A DNA stretch of 64,000 nucleotides from a virus: positions 1 through 64,000 of IMG/VR virus record IMGVR_UViG_3300023179_000089; one strand, 5' to 3'. Under the pieces are notes generated by a model. That model made no database searches and was not told where the DNA came from. It saw nothing but the letters and a program-made list of their open reading frames with translations. Positions 39,307 to 46,800 of this stretch are shown here, piece by piece (positions within the stretch are counted from its first letter, which is position 1; each line of letters begins with the position of its first letter). The translations under genes were made by a program, and so were the position numbers.

Positions 39307-40567
39307 AGATTATTTAGCACTATGTCAAGACATTCTTGATAATGGTACTAAAAAAGAAACAAGAAATGGTGACACCATATCTGTATTCGGTAGACAGATA
39401 AGACATTCTATGAAAGATGGCTTTCCATTGCTTACAACCAAGAAAATTCATTTCAAATCAGTAGTAACTGAGTTGCTTTGGTTTTTACAAGGTAGAACTG
39501 ATTTAAAATGGTTGTTAGAACAAGGTAATACTATTTGGGTGGGTGACGCATATAAGAATTGGTGTAAACAATTTGAAGTTGACCCAAACAATTTTGATGG
39601 AGAGGAGATTGCTAAAGGTCATAATGACCAATGCTGGGGATATCCTATACTGGACCATGTTAAACCTACATCAAAGGAATATAAGAGAGGACAGATAAAT
39701 GCTTATTTAGAAGGTAAAGCAGAAAAACCATTTTTTTACTTAACACAAGAAGAATTCATCAACAAAATCAAACTAGATGATGAGTTTGCTAAGAAGTGGG
39801 GGTCACTCGGAAAAATTTATGGGGCGCAGTGGAGAAGTTGGACAAACTATACTGGTAATGAAATTGCTGAAGGTACTTATGAAATGACTAATGAACCGAT
39901 AGACCAAATCCAAAACCTAATCAACGACCTTAAAACAAATCCTGATTCTCGCAGACTTATCGTGAATAGCTGGAATGTAGGTGAGCTCGACCAAATGGTT
40001 CTTCCACCTTGTCATTATGGATTTCAAGTTTATACAAGAGAGTTGAGTTTTGAAGAAAGGTATAATAAATGGTTCACCTATAATTACGAAACAGGTATGG
40101 AAAGATTTTTTGACCCAAACAACTTACCTGACTTTGACAACGAATATTATGTTCGAACTCCAACCAGAGCAATCTCTCTAATGTGGAATCAACGTTCAGT
40201 AGATACATTTTTAGGTTTACCGTTTAACATAGCATCTTATGGTTTACTACTTGAAATCATTGCTAAAGCTGTAAATATGGTTCCTGATGAATTGATTGGT
40301 AACTTAGGTGATGTGCATTTATATTCAAATCATATTGAACAAGCAAAGGAACAGATTGGTAGAACACCTTATGAACTACCTAAACTAAACATCAATACAG
40401 AGTTTTGGCCATATGAAGGTGGTGAGTGCGGTGTAGGTCCTTTAGATGCAGTTGCAGTATTTGAATCATTTAAAGATGAAAACTTTTGTAAGTGTTTGTT
40501 GGAAGAAGATATTCAGTTAAGTAATTATGAATCACACCCAACAATTAAAGCCATTTTATCAAATTAA
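39290..40567 (+). CDS. thyA: Thymidylate synthase, long form
   Basis: Converts dUMP to dTMP with methylenetetrahydrofolate. 425 residues against about 264 in Escherichia coli. N-terminal FGRQIRHSMKDGFPLLTTKK; catalytic Cys241 in LPPCHYGFQ; SRRLIVNSWNVGEL with the phosphate-binding arginines at 221-222; RSVDTFLGLPFNIASY and GDVHLYSNH conserved. The extra length is mainly an insertion at about 92-175 and another after the active site (253-285). All key residues are present, so it should be active. Partial copies of both its ends flank it. Confidence 0.95.
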   Translation: MNKLDKDYLALCQDILDNGTKKETRNGDTISVFGRQIRHSMKDGFPLLTTKKIHFKSVVTELLWFLQGRTDLKWLLEQGNTIWVGDAYKNWCKQFEVDPNNFDGEEIAKGHNDQCWGYPILDHVKPTSKEYKRGQINAYLEGKAEKPFFYLTQEEFINKIKLDDEFAKKWGSLGKIYGAQWRSWTNYTGNEIAEGTYEMTNEPIDQIQNLINDLKTNPDSRRLIVNSWNVGELDQMVLPPCHYGFQVYTRELSFEERYNKWFTYNYETGMERFFDPNNLPDFDNEYYVRTPTRAISLMWNQRSVDTFLGLPFNIASYGLLLEIIAKAVNMVPDELIGNLGDVHLYSNHIEQAKEQIGRTPYELPKLNINTEFWPYEGGECGVGPLDAVAVFESFKDENFCKCLLEEDIQLSNYESHPTIKAILSN

Positions 40568-40570
40568 TCG

Positions 40571-40580
40571 ATATTTATTA
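40571..40580 (+). promoter_or_regulatory. Candidate late promoter motif
   Basis: ATATTTATTA 14 bases before the leader-bearing gene at 40595, right after the thyA stop. Confidence 0.45.
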
Positions 40581-40594
40581 ATAAAAGCATAAAC

Positions 40595-40903
40595 ATGAAA
40601 AAATCAGAATTACAACAAATTATTAGAGAAGAAATTCGTAAAGTATTAAACGAAGCAAGTAATTTGCCTGTGACTATAACATCAGTAAATGGAAAGTCAT
40701 TTTATTTTACTAAAGATTCCTTTAACTCACCTAAAATAGATGGAGCTGGATTTATCCAACAATTAAGAGACTTAGAAGCAACAGCTCCTGACGGATATAC
40801 TTCAGCTGAAATGTGGGTACATGATAAAGAAACAAGACGTACTCCAGGTGCAAGTGCTAATATTAAAGTGAATCCATCTAAGTTTTCTGCCTATTTCAAA
40901 TAG
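40595..40903 (+). CDS. Protein with capsid-targeting-like leader
   Basis: 102 residues. The leader MKKSELQQIIREEIRKVLNE is followed by AS, with (L/I)xE site LNE at 18-20. Mature part LPVTITSVNGKSFYFTKDSF and GYTSAEMWVHDKETRRTPG is a small beta-rich protein of unknown function. The leader is nearly identical at DNA level to that of 40965. Confidence 0.7.
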   Translation: MKKSELQQIIREEIRKVLNEASNLPVTITSVNGKSFYFTKDSFNSPKIDGAGFIQQLRDLEATAPDGYTSAEMWVHDKETRRTPGASANIKVNPSKFSAYFK

Positions 40904-40913
40904 GGAAAATAAT

Positions 40914-40947
40914 AATTAAAGCACCTTTATCAAATTAATGATATTTA
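40914..40947 (+). pseudogene. Repeat of thyA 3' end, copy 1
   Basis: ATTAAAGCACCTTTATCAAA then TTAATGATATTTA repeats the last codons and stop of thyA plus the following motif (thyA ends with IKAILSN and then TAATCGATATTTA). The homology continues through the leader of the next gene, so the whole junction is duplicated. Confidence 0.65.
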
Positions 40948-40950
40948 TAT
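40941..40950 (+). promoter_or_regulatory. Candidate late promoter motif
   Basis: ATATTTATAT 14 bases before the leader-bearing gene at 40965, duplicated with it. Confidence 0.45.
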
Positions 40951-40964
40951 TAAAAGTATAAACC

Positions 40965-41234
40965 ATGAAAAAATCAGAATTACAACAAATTATTAGAGAA
41001 GAGATTCAAAAGGTATTAAGTGAAAATAAAGAACTTATTAAGTTTAAACAACTAATTGATAAAGGGGAGATAAAAAAAGCAGCTAGACTGTATTACGGTA
41101 CTGGGGCTATAACAGGTAATGATGCTAGAGAAGCACTTAAATATGTTAAATCAAAGGGATTAGAAAAACAATTTGATGATTTAGATCCGGATGTTGATCC
41201 TGCTGGAGGTAGTGGACTATATTCACATATATAG
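40965..41234 (+). CDS. Protein with capsid-targeting-like leader
   Basis: 89 residues. The leader MKKSELQQIIREEIQKVLSE then NK, with (L/I)xE site LSE at 18-20. Mature part (LIKFKQLIDKGEIKKAARLY, then ITGNDAREALKYVKSKG) is helical and unrelated to that of 40595, so the leader has been joined to a different body. Confidence 0.7.
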   Translation: MKKSELQQIIREEIQKVLSENKELIKFKQLIDKGEIKKAARLYYGTGAITGNDAREALKYVKSKGLEKQFDDLDPDVDPAGGSGLYSHI

Positions 41235-41241
41235 ACTATAA

Positions 41242-41278
41242 TCACACCCAACAATTAAAGCACTTTTAACCAATTTAA
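41242..41278 (+). pseudogene. Repeat of thyA 3' end, copy 2
   Basis: TCACACCCAACAATTAAAGC then ACTTTTAACCAATTTAA encodes SHPTIKALLTNL in one frame, matching the thyA C-terminus SHPTIKAILSN. It is a second partial copy about 700 bases after the intact gene's end. Confidence 0.7.
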
Positions 41279-41284
41279 AAAGTT

Positions 41285-41422
41285 ATGAATTTACAATTTA
41301 ATAGCATTGATTCGCAATGTTATATACTCCCTTACATAAAAATTACCTACAGTAAATGGTTAACAGGTAATTATGAAATTATCATAGGTTGGCTTACTAA
41401 AGAAATATGCATTTCATTTTAA
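41285..41422 (+). CDS. Hypothetical protein, 45 aa
   Basis: ATG 41285 to TAA 41420-41422. MNLQFNSIDSQCYILPYIKI and WLTGNYEIIIGWLTKEICIS. Similar short proteins with an LTGxYEIIIGW segment occur in phages. Function unknown. Confidence 0.5.
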   Translation: MNLQFNSIDSQCYILPYIKITYSKWLTGNYEIIIGWLTKEICISF

Positions 41423-41425
41423 ATT

Positions 41426-42121
41426 ATGAAAATAGAAGCGTTATTTATTTCAGACGTACATTTAGGATCTAAAGGCAGCTGTTCAGCACAGCTGCTTGAA
41501 GTTTTAAAAAGTTACGAACCTAAACATCTTTTCATTGTCGGAGATTTTATTGATGGATGGATTTTAAAGAAACGACATTATTGGTGTAATGATTTTAATT
41601 CAGTAATCAAAAAAATTATACAGTTATCACAACGAGGTACGCGTGTAATTTACATTACCGGAAATCATGATGATTTTTTACGTGGGTATTCTCCTATGTC
41701 GTTAGGAGACTCGATTCAAATTGTTGATGAATATATTTGGAACGGATATTACATTTGTCATGGAGATAAATTTGATGGTATAGTTAAACTTAAATGGTTA
41801 GGAGTTTTAGGATCGGTAGGATATGAGATAGCTATATCATTTGATCGTTTAATCAAGCGATTCGGATATAAATTTTCTTTAAGTTCGTTTCTGAAAAAGA
41901 ATGTAAAAAATGCAATAAAATTTATTACTAATTTTGAAACGCAACTTGCATATCAAGCAAAACATCATAGATGTCATGGTGTAATTGCCGGTCATATTCA
42001 TACCCCGGACAATAAAATAGTCGACGACATTCATTATTTAAACTGCGGTGATTGGGTAGAAAATTGCAGTTATATTATATACGACAAACACGAATTTTCA
42101 GTTAAATTTTACAATCAATAA
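41426..42121 (+). CDS. Metallophosphoesterase, LpxH-like (UDP-2,3-diacylglucosamine diphosphatase family)
   Basis: 231 residues with all calcineurin-type metal motifs: DVHLG at 10-14, GDFID at 39-43, GNHDD at 79-83 and GHIHTP at 189-194. Among these enzymes the GDFIDGW and CHGDKFDG motifs favour the LpxH-like group, which cleaves UDP-diacylglucosamine in lipid A synthesis. A phage copy could alter host lipopolysaccharide or act on another nucleotide diphosphate. A lipid-linked neighbour (thioesterase) follows five bases later. Confidence 0.8.
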   Translation: MKIEALFISDVHLGSKGSCSAQLLEVLKSYEPKHLFIVGDFIDGWILKKRHYWCNDFNSVIKKIIQLSQRGTRVIYITGNHDDFLRGYSPMSLGDSIQIVDEYIWNGYYICHGDKFDGIVKLKWLGVLGSVGYEIAISFDRLIKRFGYKFSLSSFLKKNVKNAIKFITNFETQLAYQAKHHRCHGVIAGHIHTPDNKIVDDIHYLNCGDWVENCSYIIYDKHEFSVKFYNQ

Positions 42122-42125
42122 AGTT

Positions 42126-42575
42126 TTGGAACTTATTACTACATACATATGTAAGCAAGGAGATATTGGCGTACATAACAATATGTTCGGTGGAACGATA
42201 TTATCTATTATCGACGACGCTTCAGCTTCATACGCTGCGCAAATTTGTGATACGCAACGTATCGTAACTGTAAAAATAGATGAACTAGTTTTTACTAAAC
42301 CTGTTAAAGTCGGAAACATTTTAAAAGTATACGGGCAAGTCGTTGAATTTGGGACTACGTCAATTTCAATTTATATTGAAGTGCGAAAGCATAATGTATA
42401 CACCGGCGCGCAAGAAACTGTCACTCATACAAAAATTAAATTTGTGCGAATTGATGATGACGGAAAACCGTTACCAATTCATGAGTTTGTAAAAGTTCGA
42501 TATTTTGACCGAGTATCAAAATACGGAAAAGGTTTATTAAGTCAAGAAGAAAAGATGCATAATTTGGCACTTTGA
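42126..42575 (+). CDS. Acyl-CoA thioesterase, hotdog fold
   Basis: 149 residues from TTG at 42126, which is directly after the preceding stop; no ATG is suitably placed. GVHNNMFGGTILSIIDDASA followed by SYAAQICD is the hotdog central helix with the usual Asn/Asp positions of acyl-CoA thioesterases. VDEL-like KIDELVFTKPVKVGN and VTHTKIKFVRID complete the sheet. It should hydrolyse acyl-CoA. It is the last gene before a new promoter. Thioesterases are rare in phages. Confidence 0.75.
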   Translation: MELITTYICKQGDIGVHNNMFGGTILSIIDDASASYAAQICDTQRIVTVKIDELVFTKPVKVGNILKVYGQVVEFGTTSISIYIEVRKHNVYTGAQETVTHTKIKFVRIDDDGKPLPIHEFVKVRYFDRVSKYGKGLLSQEEKMHNLAL

Positions 42576-42594
42576 TAATTTTGTCTTATATTTA
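42563..42594 (+). promoter_or_regulatory. Bacteroidota-type promoter
   Basis: TTTG 42563-42566 in the end of the thioesterase gene, N20, TATATTTA 42587-42594; five bases before the ATG at 42599, so the transcript would be nearly leaderless. Confidence 0.55.
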
Positions 42595-42598
42595 AGTA

Positions 42599-42757
42599 AT
42601 GACAGAATTATTACATATACTAGGTGGTTGCCCAGACCACATATCACATCTAAATTTTCTAGATTTAATAGCTGCTGATTACAACAGCATTTCCGGTTTG
42701 TTACAAAACTTTAATTTTTTTAAACTTAAATGTATACAGCTTCTCAAAAGTATTTAG
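42599..42757 (+). CDS. Conserved phage hypothetical protein, 52 aa
   Basis: ATG 42599 to TAG 42755-42757. TELLHILGGCPDHISHLNFL and LIAADYNSISGLLQNFNFF follow a motif seen in short phage proteins. Overlaps the next gene by 28 bases. Function unknown. Confidence 0.55.
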   Translation: MTELLHILGGCPDHISHLNFLDLIAADYNSISGLLQNFNFFKLKCIQLLKSI

Positions 42758-42954
42758 ACATTCAATCTAGAATTGTCGATATTATTTACAGCTGCACTAC
42801 TGTTATTCAGTTAGAAGCATGCGAAAAATTAATTGAAAATTTTACAATAATTACAAATCCATCTAACATTTACGATCGGTTTTTAGTTGAAGAATGTGCT
42901 ATACATTTACAGGCTCGCGTTAATTTACGTAGAAAACTTTTAACCTGTAAGTAG
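42730..42954 (+). CDS. Hypothetical protein, 74 aa
   Basis: MYTASQKYLDIQSRIVDIIY then CTTVIQLEACEKLIENFTII; helical, soluble. Not recognised. Ends inside the distal part of operator-promoter 12. Confidence 0.55.
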   Translation: MYTASQKYLDIQSRIVDIIYSCTTVIQLEACEKLIENFTIITNPSNIYDRFLVEECAIHLQARVNLRRKLLTCK

Positions 42955-43026
42955 ATAACTAATTGACTTTCAATTGAAAAAGTTTACCAAATAATTTGGT
43001 ACTTTGGCAAATAAATACTATTTTTA
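42949..43026 (+). promoter_or_regulatory. Operator-promoter element 12
   Basis: A degenerate distal element AAGTAGATAACT (42949-42960), ACCAAATAATTTGGT (42986-43000), TTTG 42995-42998, N20, TATTTTTA 43019-43026. Drives DNA ligase. Confidence 0.7.
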
Positions 43027-43045
43027 TGTATAGTAATTAAAAAAT

Positions 43046-44353
43046 ATGACAGATTTTTCTTTAGTGCAAAAAGTAGTTGATGAGCTAAATTCAACCAATT
43101 CAATCAATGACAAAAAAGAGATTCTTGCAAAATATGCAAATAACGAATTTCTGAAAAAAGTATTGTATTATACATATAATCCATTTTATCAATATTATCT
43201 AACGCCTGATAACTTGGATAAGTATTATGATGAAGATCTTGGATCATTGTATGAATTTACAGATTTGTTTGAAATGCTTGATATTTTACGTAAACGTGAA
43301 GTTACGGGTCATAAAGCAATCAATTCTGTAAATTACTTTTGTCTTCGTAACGAAAAATATAAAGATCTTATTTATAAAATTATTGGTAAGGATTTAGAAA
43401 TCAGAATGGGTGTCAGTTTAATTAACAAAGTCATTCCTGAGTTAATTCCTTCATTTGATGTTGCATTAGCTACGCCGTTTGAAGATGTAGCAGTTGATTT
43501 TACAAAAGACTCTTGGTATGCGTCTCGTAAATTAGATGGAGTAAGATGTTTGGCCGTTATAGATGAAAATGGTCAGATATCTCTTTGGTCTCGTCAAGGT
43601 AATGAGTTTGAGACTTTACAAAAAGTTAAAGATGAAATTGCTAAACTTAATTTAAAAGATAAAGTGTTAGACGGAGAAATTTGTTTAGTAGATGGTAACG
43701 AAAATGAAGATTTTCAAGGGATAATGAAAGAGATACGTAGAAAAAACCATACAATTACTAATCCGAAATATTTAATATTTGACGTCATTGACGGTAGCGA
43801 TTTTCGAACCAAGTCGGGAAATACGTCATATTCTAGCAGATACGAAGAATTGAATGATTATCTGTACAATTACAAAGAAAAAGAATTAAATCATTTGCAG
43901 ATAGTAACCCAGTCTAAAATCATTAATGAAAAGCATTATGTTGAATATATGGAAAATGCTGATAGTATCGGTTGGGAAGGACTTATTTTACGTAAAGCTG
44001 ATTCAGTATATGAAGGCAAACGAAGTAAAAACATGCTCAAATGTAAATCATTCCACGACGCTGAATATACAGTTATTGATTTAGAATTTGGTCCTTTTAG
44101 AATGATTGAAAATGGATTGGAAGTAACTAAAGAAGTTCTTTCCAATGTAGTTATCGAGCATAAAGGAAATAGAGTTTCAGTAGGATCTGGATTTAGTATT
44201 GAAGAAAGAGAATACTTTAAAACTAACCCAAATGAGATTCTTAATAAAGTCATAACTGTTAAGTATTTTGAAGAATCAAAAAATCAATCCGGTAATTATA
44301 GTCTCAGATTTCCGACCGTAAAATGTATACATGGTAATAAAAGATTAGTATAA
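43046..44353 (+). CDS. ATP-dependent DNA ligase
   Basis: 435 residues, T4 ligase-like. Adenylated Lys162 in the KLDGVR motif (162-167), then LDGEICLV, motif IV IGWEGLILRK, and the C-terminal OB part with LKCKSFHDAEYTVID. The N-terminal 140 residues are helical as in phage ligases. It seals nicks during replication and repair. Its TAA overlaps the ATG of the next gene. Confidence 0.9.
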   Translation: MTDFSLVQKVVDELNSTNSINDKKEILAKYANNEFLKKVLYYTYNPFYQYYLTPDNLDKYYDEDLGSLYEFTDLFEMLDILRKREVTGHKAINSVNYFCLRNEKYKDLIYKIIGKDLEIRMGVSLINKVIPELIPSFDVALATPFEDVAVDFTKDSWYASRKLDGVRCLAVIDENGQISLWSRQGNEFETLQKVKDEIAKLNLKDKVLDGEICLVDGNENEDFQGIMKEIRRKNHTITNPKYLIFDVIDGSDFRTKSGNTSYSSRYEELNDYLYNYKEKELNHLQIVTQSKIINEKHYVEYMENADSIGWEGLILRKADSVYEGKRSKNMLKCKSFHDAEYTVIDLEFGPFRMIENGLEVTKEVLSNVVIEHKGNRVSVGSGFSIEEREYFKTNPNEILNKVITVKYFEESKNQSGNYSLRFPTVKCIHGNKRLV

Positions 44354-44619
44354 TGGCAAGACCAAAAAAAGAACAAACTCCGATCGAACAAATGAAAAAA
44401 CCAAAATGGAAAATTGGAGAGATCGTCGACATTACCTTTTTAGGAGCATCTAAAAAAGTTAGATTAACTGAATTACGTACTCATCCGCAACATTCCGAGC
44501 GTTGGATTTATACAGGAGTATCTATTAATGACAGTATCATTATCCCGTTTATTGGAATCGATGGATCTGAACGATTTGCTAATATTTGGTCGAAAAAGAA
44601 ACTTATTACGAAAGATTAA
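44353..44619 (+). CDS. Hypothetical protein, 88 aa
   Basis: MARPKKEQTPIEQMKKPKWK, GEIVDITFLGASKKVRLTEL. A basic start then an SH3-like beta-rich domain. Coupled to the ligase gene. Not recognised. Confidence 0.55.
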   Translation: MARPKKEQTPIEQMKKPKWKIGEIVDITFLGASKKVRLTELRTHPQHSERWIYTGVSINDSIIIPFIGIDGSERFANIWSKKKLITKD

Positions 44620-44650
44620 TTTAATTATATAAACTTTAAATCAAATAATC

Positions 44651-44962
44651 ATGAAACAAGTTTGGATTAAAATTCAAAGCTACGTTAAACCTACATTAAA
44701 TGTAGCTTTATTTGCCGGAGCGGTAACCGGAGCTTTTTTCGGAGGATATTATTATACTTCCATGAAAAAAGTCGTTAACAGTTCTGAAATTGAATCTGTA
44801 AAAGTTATATCGTCAACAAGCTGCTCAATAGCAGTAACCGAACGAGGAGAATTGTTAGTTTTAAACCGAATTGATGGCACGTATAAATTATATGACGAAA
44901 CTATCGGATTATCAGTTTTCAAAGCTTACGGTAACAGAATAACTTCTAATCAACCTAAATAA
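44651..44962 (+). CDS. Single-pass membrane protein, 103 aa
   Basis: One glycine/alanine-rich transmembrane helix (VALFAGAVTGAFFGGYYYTS) near residues 18-37, then a beta-rich C-terminal part (SIAVTERGELLVLNRIDGTY). Sits one base before the transglycosylase gene; possibly an envelope partner in lysis. Confidence 0.55.
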   Translation: MKQVWIKIQSYVKPTLNVALFAGAVTGAFFGGYYYTSMKKVVNSSEIESVKVISSTSCSIAVTERGELLVLNRIDGTYKLYDETIGLSVFKAYGNRITSNQPK

Positions 44963-44963
44963 C

Positions 44964-45497
44964 ATGAAACGTAAATTAGTTACAATAGCAGTGCTAGCAG
45001 CTTGTATGATTGCAAGTTTATCAATGACTTCAGGTACTTCAAAAAAAGATCCGTATGTATACGGTAAAGATAGCATAGGTATCGTTAATTCTTCTCCGTC
45101 AATACAAATGTATTTCTATATTAAAAAATACGCAAAATTGTATGACATTCCAGAAGCATATGCATTTTCATTAGCATATCAAGAAACCAATTATCGCGGG
45201 CCATTACATTTTTCATATAATCCAGAGCAAGTATCAACTGCCGGTGCACTCGGCCCAATGCAAATTATGCCAAACACATTTAAAATGGTTAATAAAAAAT
45301 CTATTTCTAATCGTAGATTGAAATCAGATATTCAGTTAAATGTAATGACTTCAATGAAACTTCTTCGTATGTTACATAATCAATACCAAGATTGGGGACT
45401 AGCTTTTGGCGCGTATAATACTGGTAAGCCTTGCATCAATGAATATTCACAGAACATTCTAAACAAAGAATTTTTTTGGATTTCTGGTAAAATTTAA
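44964..45497 (+). CDS. Lytic transglycosylase (SLT-type) with signal peptide
   Basis: 177 residues. The signal peptide MKRKLVTIAVLAACMIASLS would export it to the periplasm. The SLT domain shows the catalytic glutamate in YQETNYRG, AGALGPMQIMPNT and GLAFGAYNTG. Cleaves peptidoglycan glycan strands; probably part of lysis, given the exported form. Follows a membrane protein by one base. Confidence 0.8.
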   Translation: MKRKLVTIAVLAACMIASLSMTSGTSKKDPYVYGKDSIGIVNSSPSIQMYFYIKKYAKLYDIPEAYAFSLAYQETNYRGPLHFSYNPEQVSTAGALGPMQIMPNTFKMVNKKSISNRRLKSDIQLNVMTSMKLLRMLHNQYQDWGLAFGAYNTGKPCINEYSQNILNKEFFWISGKI

Positions 45498-45503
45498 AAT
45501 TAA

Positions 45504-45535
45504 CTTGTTTTTTTGAAATTTAATTCTTATATTTA
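45504..45535 (+). promoter_or_regulatory. Bacteroidota-type promoter, weak -33
   Basis: CTTG 45504-45507, N20, TATATTTA 45528-45535, before the gene at 45550. Confidence 0.45.
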
Positions 45536-45549
45536 AAAAATAATCAATC

Positions 45550-45756
45550 ATGAATACAATATCTTTAAACATTAAAAAAAATATTTTGACAATAGCTGAA
45601 AAAGTTTATGTTAATCGTTTCGCTTTGCAATACATTTCGTCATTAATTTTTGCAATAACTTGCCTTTTTTTAAATCAATTGAATTTTTCATTTTTATTTC
45701 TTCTAATGGCATCTTTAATGGATGGAATGAATTCTATATATAGAAAAAACAATTAA
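45550..45756 (+). CDS. Small membrane protein, 68 aa
   Basis: Two hydrophobic stretches (LQYISSLIFAITCLFLNQL and FSFLFLLMASLMDG) with a charged N-terminus. Not recognised. Probably shares a transcript with the tRNA that follows. Confidence 0.5.
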   Translation: MNTISLNIKKNILTIAEKVYVNRFALQYISSLIFAITCLFLNQLNFSFLFLLMASLMDGMNSIYRKNN

Positions 45757-45768
45757 GATAATTACTAT

Positions 45769-45843
45769 CGCGGGATGGACTGGAGATGGTACCAGCTCGG
45801 TCTCATAAGCCGAACGACGTAGGTTCGAATCCTACTCCCGCTA
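45769..45843 (+). tRNA. tRNA-Met (CAT), initiator-like
   Basis: Acceptor GCGGGA pairs with TCCCGC, while C1 faces T at position 72, a mismatch typical of initiator tRNAs. The start CGCGGGATGGA resembles bacterial tRNA-fMet. Anticodon loop CTCATAA, anticodon CAT, stem TCGGT/GCCGA, T-arm GTAGG-TTCGAAT-CCTAC. The anticodon stem lacks the three G-C pairs of true initiators. A tRNA-Ile with modified CAT is the alternative. CCA is not encoded. Confidence 0.8.
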
Positions 45844-45868
45844 CTAAATGCGATCGTTTTTCTTAAAT

Positions 45869-45900
45869 CAAGCCGGTTCTTAAAGACCGGCCTTTCTTTT
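45869..45900 (+). terminator. Rho-independent terminator
   Basis: GCCGGT (45872-45877) pairs with ACCGGC (45886-45891), followed by TTTCTTTT. It ends the transcript with the tRNA. Confidence 0.75.
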
Positions 45901-45921
45901 GTAACTTGTTATTATTTTTAA

Positions 45922-46365
45922 ATGAAAAAACATATAAAACTATGGTTGCGATATCGATTCGCACGAACTCGAGTTGTATTTCGAAGATTTAGTCGATACT
46001 TTGAAACTGTATTAGACTCAAAACTTGAAGAGAGCGAAACAAAAGATTTAGCTATTGCAATAGTGCGAAGAGCGATTGCTAATCCAACATCGACTATGCT
46101 AATTGCGCCCATATCCGGGACTCGATACATTCATTTTGATGAAATTTTCATAAAACTAAATGAAAATTTAATTACCATTGTTAACGGTACATATACATAT
46201 CAAATTTCTATTTCAGATAAAGAAACTGAAGTTCTGCTTGACAAATTTAATTTTCGATTAGAATTTATTAGGAAACAATGGGAAAATTCTATAATGACAA
46301 AAACTAAAAAAAGCTTAGGAAATATTCTTGAAGAATTGAATAGCAAATTCATAAAATCAATTTAA
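45922..46365 (+). CDS. Hypothetical protein, 147 aa
   Basis: A strongly basic N-terminus (KLWLRYRFARTRVVFRRFSR) followed by an alpha/beta body with ISGTRYIHFDEIFIKLNENL. Nucleic-acid binding is possible. Not recognised. Confidence 0.55.
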   Translation: MKKHIKLWLRYRFARTRVVFRRFSRYFETVLDSKLEESETKDLAIAIVRRAIANPTSTMLIAPISGTRYIHFDEIFIKLNENLITIVNGTYTYQISISDKETEVLLDKFNFRLEFIRKQWENSIMTKTKKSLGNILEELNSKFIKSI

Positions 46366-46397
46366 TTTTAGATAATTTTTCTAATTGATATACAAAT

Positions 46398-46475
46398 AGT
46401 TACGTAACCTGTTGGTAGTCAATAGATAAAACTAACCAAATAATTTGGTTAGTATTAACTAATCTCTTATTTTTA
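46398..46475 (+). promoter_or_regulatory. Operator-promoter element 13
   Basis: AGTTACGTAACC (46398-46409), a 25-base gap, ACCAAATAATTTGGT (46435-46449, extended to a 17-base perfect palindrome with flanking A and T), TTTG 46444-46447, N20, TATTTTTA 46468-46475. Confidence 0.75.
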
Positions 46476-46500
46476 TGTATAGTAATTAAATAATTAAAAA

Positions 46501-46743
46501 ATGAGATTAGAAACCGAAGCCCCAGTTAGTGATTTAGAAAAATCAATTGAAGCCATTTTAATGTTAAATGGCTATGAGCAATCAGAAATTCAATTTAGAC
46601 AAGAAGAGCGTTATTTACGTATAGGATATTGGAAAGCCTTATCTGAAAAAGCATTGGCTCAACTTGAATCATTTATTGATTATAAAGTAGATTGGGATGA
46701 CGATGATTGTGGATACCTTTGTTTTTATAGATTGAAAAAATAA
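46501..46743 (+). CDS. Hypothetical protein, 80 aa
   Basis: IEAILMLNGYEQSEIQFRQE then RYLRIGYWKALSEKALAQL and an acidic DYKVDWDDDDCGYLCFYRL end. Soluble. First gene after operator-promoter 13. Not recognised. Confidence 0.55.
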   Translation: MRLETEAPVSDLEKSIEAILMLNGYEQSEIQFRQEERYLRIGYWKALSEKALAQLESFIDYKVDWDDDDCGYLCFYRLKK

Positions 46744-46753
46744 TTTAAAAAGA

Positions 46754-46785
46754 TTTGGTACTTAACTAATTAATTCTTAACTTAA
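46754..46785 (+). promoter_or_regulatory. Bacteroidota-type promoter, imperfect -7
   Basis: TTTG 46754-46757, N20, TAACTTAA from 46778; before the gene at 46801. Confidence 0.45.
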
Positions 46786-46800
46786 AGCTCAATAAATCAA

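Noticed and set aside
43936-44253. 105-codon minus-strand frame opposite DNA ligase
   Set aside because: A shadow of the C-terminal half of a clearly identified ligase.
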